Source: Phoronis australis
Taxonomy: Eukaryota; Phoronida; Phoronidae
Direction of reading: 5' to 3'
Assembly (NCBI GenBank): GCA_002633005.1
Contig: NMRA01000920.1
Location: 35,197 to 99,196 of the forward strand
DNA: 64,000 bases
The notes under the pieces were generated by a model, which was not told the origin of the DNA, ran no database searches, and saw only the letters and a program-made list of their open reading frames with translations. The translations under genes were made by a program, and so were the position numbers. Below are positions 60,701-64,000 of the stretch, piece after piece; position 1 is the first letter of the stretch; each line of letters begins with the position of its first letter.

Positions 60701-62020
60701 GTAGGGGTAGTATCGATCGCTTTCGGGAACGACGTATCCCTCTTCTTCCAGTTTTTCGAACACTGTGAGTGGCGTTGCGTACGCTTTACCAGGAAAAACC
60801 TGTCTCACGCTCTTATCGCACGTTTGTTGGTGTCTGGAGACTTTCGACGCCGTACTCCAAAAAGAGCCACAGAGATTACATTGGTAAGACCTACAATATT
60901 TTTTGATGTCGTGAATGTACGAAAAGTGGTCTTCGTACAAGTTTAGAAAAAGATCGTCGTCAAATTGGCGATGGGGTCGACAAAGCAAGCGAGCCGTGAC
61001 ACCGTCTTCGAATTCTTCCAACTCGTACACGTAAATTCTAATTTGGAATACGTTTTGCATTTCCGGAACATCGTCCAGGAAAACACCTTGGAACTGATTG
61101 GATGGAAGACCCTTGTGACGTCGATATTGCTCGAAAAGTTGTTTGGTCAACTGCTCTAAGCCCCTCTGAGACTGCAGTCGATGAGCGGCCAGACAGCGAA
61201 AGAAACACAACCGATCGTCGTGTTTCCCGTTTCCGTCGCTTGTCAGCGTCCACATACCTTTATTACGTGCAAGGTACGGTGGAAGCGAAACGGGTGCGCC
61301 GATGGGGTGACCAATCATGTGCGTTGCGTAAACAGTTATGTTTGTAACCAGTTCAACGATCCACCTCGACGTGGGTCGTCGTTGTCTCACCAATTCGAGA
61401 ACGTCCAGGTCCCCTAGAATGGAAAATAACGCGTCCAGATCTCGTTCTCGCCTCACGACAAGGGGCTCATCCATGAACGCGTTATTGTTCAAACTAGAGT
61501 GGAAATACCGGAGTTCATTGTCCTCTTGGTTTCTCAAAATGAATCCGTAAGAAAAATTTATTTTGAATGCAACAGTCTGTTGTCTAAATACCCTCAGCAG
61601 GTCTTCTTGTAGGTTTTCGGGATTCAACCCTTGCAATCTAAAGTTGTAAATATCTTGCAGCCTTCTTCTCACGGTTGCTCTAGTACGTATCGCCGACCAG
61701 TTGTCCCGATAGACGGCAGCCATATTGGGATCGATGTTTTCGGGGATTTGTGGTGCGTTTGGATCTTCAGCGATCACGTTATTTCCTGGCGATGACGCCG
61801 CGCTGAAGGTAGGGCTGTGGTGAGGGCCGTGTCGGGGGACGTCATGCAGATTTTGACCGCATCGGTGTCTTGCGAAATTATCCCTTCGGCTGAAGGTCCT
61901 ACCACAAAATTGGCACTCGTGCCTTCCCCCGTGAACCCTTTGTTGATGTCGTTGCAGGCCTCGGGGAGTAGGAAACGTCTTTCCACAAATATTGCATTGT
62001 TCTTTCATGGCTGAAAACAT
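57724..62020 (-). CDS. Family-B DNA polymerase of a virus-like element, with N-terminal zinc fingers (broken in this assembly)
   Basis: The reading frame carries, N to C: two C2H2/C2HC fingers (CNICGKTF...HQQRVH and CQFCGRTF...HRC); a third Cys/His cluster (YQCNLCGSF...RHQQTC); exonuclease motif I FDIETFM (60.68 kb) and motif II VGFNSGNYDLN (60.28 kb); palm motif A GFDVNALY (59.57 kb); a GCYWHGHDC insertion domain (59.14 kb); motif B LIGNSAYGKT (58.47 kb); and motif C DTDS (58.18 kb). This order is that of virus/Polinton-type PolB (DNA_pol_B_2). The frame is open from 62167 to 59378 and again 58914-57724. Between them lie a duplicated block with an N and further frameshifts, probably assembly errors at least in part. 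Starts at 62020 or 62008 are preferred because the finger begins there; the upstream stretch is hydrophobic, AT-rich and ends in an acceptor-like TTTTCAG. It is divergent from the PC4/ATPase genes and replicates the element. Confidence 0.9.
59309..59656. repeat. Near-identical duplicated block around a single N (probable misassembly)
   Basis: Positions 59309-59467 and 59469-59656 carry the same polymerase segment (motif A region). The first copy lacks about 28 bases and has several substitutions, and the N at 59468 separates them. This looks like two overlapping reads or haplotypes joined end to end. It disrupts the polymerase frame. A true tandem duplication is less likely. Confidence 0.85.
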
Positions 62021-62490
62021 AGATAAAGTAATAAATATATCAATAAAATAAATGTCAATCTGAATCCGAATTTCATAAAGCAAACACTCAGACATTGTTC
62101 CGTAAAGATCGCCCGCTCTCTCATTGTCACCGTCTATGAGGTGGTTGTAAACATAAGCCGCGTTCATTTCTAAAAACCAAGATGTCTCAATCAGATAACG
62201 ATCGGCTCTATAATAGTTACATTGTTATACATATCGTTTAAGGTGTCTCATTAACCATCATATACATTTGTGCGGAAAGCAATTTCTTTCATACCGCTCT
62301 AAATAAAGCAATACGCGGAGTACTCTATATTTTTCTTCCAACACGTCGTTGATTCTGTGATTTTTACCGTCTCGTTGGTGGGAGCAAGCGAGTCATGTTG
62401 CATGCCATTGCGTAAAGTCACTAACCTGTCGTGTGCCTTTTTTCGTCTCGATTGGGTTACATGTTGTTTTCGGGTGATCTCCGCTTCTAC

Positions 62491-62635
62491 AGACGGTTTG
62501 ATTTACTGAAATTAACAAAACGTAACCCTTTAAATACACGAACGAAAAACCGGTCTAAACCGGTTCCTGTAACATTATCGCAAGCCGCGTGATTGGTCAG
62601 CGTTTAAGTATTATAAAACGAGAGTTTCCTGTGAT
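62491..62635. promoter_or_regulatory. Control module 1 of the virus-like element
   Basis: It contains ACCCTTTAAATACACGAACG, the near-palindrome AACCGGTCTAAACCGGTT (62548-62565), an inverted CCAAT box (GATTGGTCAG, 62591) and a TATA box (TATAAAA, 62612-62618), then CGAGAGTTT. The same order recurs in module 2. It lies between the divergent polymerase and PC4 genes, so it may serve as promoter, replication origin or both. Confidence 0.6.
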
Positions 62636-62779
62636 ACGGTACCATACTCTCACCTACCTGATCACGTCAGCAGTCAAGTGGTTTCCGATTCGTCTTGGCC
62701 TTCGTTCTGGTGTACCCACGTACGATCTTGACCTTGGATCGAAGTCCTTCTCTAACCGGTCAGTTACACCTACGGCGTT

Positions 62780-62915
62780 AGTCGGTTTGAAGTGCTGAAA
62801 TGGACAAAACGCAACCCTTAAATACACGAACGAAAAACCGGTTTAAACCGGTTCGCATCGCAAATGACAGCGTGTGATTGGTCAGTATTTAGGTATTGCG
62901 AAACGAGAGTTTTCG
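62780..62915. promoter_or_regulatory. Control module 2 of the virus-like element
   Basis: It repeats module 1: ACCCTTAAATACACGAACG, the perfect 18-bp palindrome AACCGGTTTAAACCGGTT (62836-62853), GTGATTGGTCAGTATTTAG and CGAAACGAGAGTTTTCG. The TATA of module 1 is replaced here by TATTGCGAAAC. A third, partial module (CACGTGATTGGTTAATATTT) begins near 63005. Confidence 0.65.
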
Positions 62916-62916
62916 T

Positions 62917-63092
62917 TTGTCGGGTCTGCCCAGACGTGCCCGAACGTGTCTGAAGTAACCCTATCGGTCTACACCGATTAGACTCACGTGATCTCAAATG
63001 CTAACACGTGATTGGTTAATATTTGCGAACTAAATTTCGAGTGATGTCGCGTGTTGGGCCTGCCCAAACCTGCCCGAACGTGTCTACAACGC
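62917..63092. repeat. Direct repeat GTC(T)GCCCAAAC-TGCCCGAACGTGTCT
   Basis: GGGTCTGCCCAGACGTGCCC, GAACGTGTCTGAAG (62919-62953) is repeated as GGGCCTGCCCAAACCTGCCC, GAACGTGTCTACAACG (63057-63092), the second directly upstream of the PC4 gene's TATA box. Confidence 0.75.
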
Positions 63093-63107
63093 CTGGGTAG
63101 AAGTGCC

Positions 63108-63113
63108 TATAAA
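63108..63113 (+). promoter_or_regulatory. TATA box of the PC4-like gene
   Basis: TATAAA (CCTATAAATGG) lies 66 bases before the ATG at 63174. Transcription would start near 63138. This argues against a start at the earlier in-frame codon near 63051, which lies upstream of the TATA box. Confidence 0.7.
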
Positions 63114-63173
63114 TGGAGCGACTCTGTGTTTCAAATCATTCGACGATATTTTCACAGAACGGAACACACCAAA

Positions 63174-63542
63174 ATGGAACAGACTAAAATGCATCCACTT
63201 GGCAGGAACATATTTGTAACCGTGCAGGACTTCAAGGGTCGTAAAGTGGTACATATTCGACGTTACGACGAAGACAACGCTCGACCGGGCGTACTTTTCC
63301 CGACAAAGACTGGAATCTGTCTCACTGAAGGTGAATACGAGAAACTCAAGGGATTCATTGAGATCGTGAACGAAGACCTGAAAAAAATTAAAGAAAAAAC
63401 CATTGTGCCTACCAAGAAACGTAAAACGACCGCTCCTCCAAACCTACCGGTTTTGAACCCAGCGCAAGGAGCAGAGAACAAATGCGCGTTTGAAATACGG
63501 AATTGGACTGACAACGCTACCGACAGCCAAGAACTCTTTTGA
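63174..63542 (+). CDS. PC4/p15-like single-stranded DNA-binding protein of the virus-like element
   Basis: 122 residues from the ATG at 63174. An N-terminal PC4 fold follows a short lead: IFVTVQDFKGRKVVHIRRY, then GVLFPTKTGICLTEGEYEKL and FIEIVNEDLKK. The DFKG turn, IRxY strand, PxKxGIxLT strand and amphipathic helix are those of the PC4 family, which binds single-stranded DNA and acts in transcription and replication. A basic linker (PTKKRKTTAPP) resembles a nuclear localisation signal; the C-terminus is acidic/polar. The start is chosen from the TATA box 66 bases upstream; the open frame extends back to 63051, but that part would not be transcribed. It is divergent from the polymerase across the modular control region and followed at 63826 by an ATPase. 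The last ~25 bases are repeated just after the stop (GCCAAGAACTCTTTTGA). The frame is intact. Confidence 0.85.
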   Translation: MEQTKMHPLGRNIFVTVQDFKGRKVVHIRRYDEDNARPGVLFPTKTGICLTEGEYEKLKGFIEIVNEDLKKIKEKTIVPTKKRKTTAPPNLPVLNPAQGAENKCAFEIRNWTDNATDSQELF

Positions 63543-63721
63543 AATGACAGACGGCCAAGAACTCTTTTGAACCGAAGTGATCAGCAAACGATATAGACAG
63601 AGGCTGTAACTTAGCGTGACAAGAGACGGGGAATGGAACTGCCAAGAGACACTAAATTTAAATATCTGATTAATGTTGCACTGATCTGAATACTGTGTTA
63701 GTCAAGATTTGATAACGATAA

Positions 63722-63727
63722 AATAAA
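63722..63727 (+). terminator. Polyadenylation signal AATAAA
   Basis: AATAAA lies 180 bases after the PC4 stop and 99 bases before the next ATG, in an AT-rich intergenic stretch. It suits a separate PC4 transcript. Confidence 0.6.
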
Positions 63728-63825
63728 TCAATTGTTGAAATCGTTTCCATTGTTGTTCTTGTAACCCGTACAAAATTTATGTAAGTAACTCCTGTCGTTC
63801 AGTCTGTCACGAGATACAGCGCAGC

Positions 63826-64000
63826 ATGGACGTGAGACTCGCTCACCCGTTCACAATGATTGTCAGTGGTCCAACGTCGAGTGGAAAAACTCAATGGACC
63901 ATGCGACTTTTACAAAACGCCACGACGATGATTCATCCTCCCCCGGACACTGTGACGTATTGTTTCGGCGAATATCAAGACGTATTTGCTAATTTGACCC
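63826..64000 (+). CDS. P-loop ATPase of the virus-like element (partial, cut by window end)
   Basis: From the ATG at 63826 the frame stays open for 58 codons to the window edge: MDVRLAHPFTMIVSGPTSSG, KTQWTMRLLQ, HPPPDTVTYCFGEYQDVF. The Walker A motif GPTSSGKT lies about 15 residues from the start, following a hydrophobic beta-strand (FTMIVS), as in compact viral packaging or HerA/FtsK-type ATPases. The Walker B part is outside the window, so the family cannot be settled. Its position after a PC4-like gene and beside a virus-type PolB points to a genome-packaging or helicase role in the same element. Confidence 0.75.
   Translation, partial: MDVRLAHPFTMIVSGPTSSGKTQWTMRLLQNATTMIHPPPDTVTYCFGEYQDVFANLT

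Overview
This window looks like animal nuclear DNA, most likely from a marine invertebrate. The evidence is short exons bounded by GT/AG splice sites, large AT-rich introns, extracellular lectin, kringle and sushi domains, and many decayed animal-type transposons (LINE, Penelope-like, mariner, piggyBac, MITEs). A deuterostome such as a lancelet, hemichordate or echinoderm would fit, but that is inference. The sequence is an assembly: there is a run of N at 44796-44951, single Ns at 54805 and 59468, and a likely false duplication around the last one.

Region 1 (about 2.9-49.6 kb, minus strand) holds one or more modular extracellular protein genes. Read 5' to 3' on the minus strand, the best-supported exons are: kringle (49.5 kb), sushi (48.5 kb), F-lectin 1 (45.7 + 41.5 kb), F-lectin 2 (41.1 + 34.5 kb), a two-exon domain I do not recognise (32.2 + 30.5 kb), F-lectin 3 (29.3 + 25.0 kb), sushi (16.0 kb) and sushi (11.0 kb). 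Every one of these exons is bounded by phase-1 introns on both sides, the classical arrangement for exon shuffling. Two further exon-like pairs (21.8 + 20.9 kb and 5.0 + 3.0 kb) look like duplicated gene segments. The architecture suggests a secreted or surface lectin or complement-like recognition protein. Only F-lectin 3 keeps the complete fucose-binding motif. No signal-peptide exon or terminal exon was identified.

The introns are full of mobile-element debris: two LINE families with 3'-end copies, a Penelope-type GIY-YIG fragment, a mariner fragment, several MITE families (one with a 9-bp target duplication, one with a 5-bp duplication and a matching empty site inside the window), and a 2.7-kb fold-back element whose two arms are inverted minisatellites of a 21-bp unit containing ATCGAT.

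Region 2 (about 49.6-57.3 kb) is intergenic or repetitive: a broken THAP domain, a piggyBac transposase whose catalytic middle is missing and replaced by a retropepsin-like segment, and a direct pair of AGGTCA-rich repeats flanking that wreck.

Region 3 (about 57.3-64.0 kb) is the left part of a virus-like large DNA element: a zinc-finger family-B DNA polymerase on the minus strand, a control region of repeated palindrome/CCAAT/TATA modules, then on the plus strand a PC4-like single-stranded DNA-binding protein and the start of a P-loop ATPase cut by the window edge. The two plus-strand genes are open and carry core promoter and polyadenylation signals. This Polinton/adintovirus-like assemblage is the most interesting system in the window.
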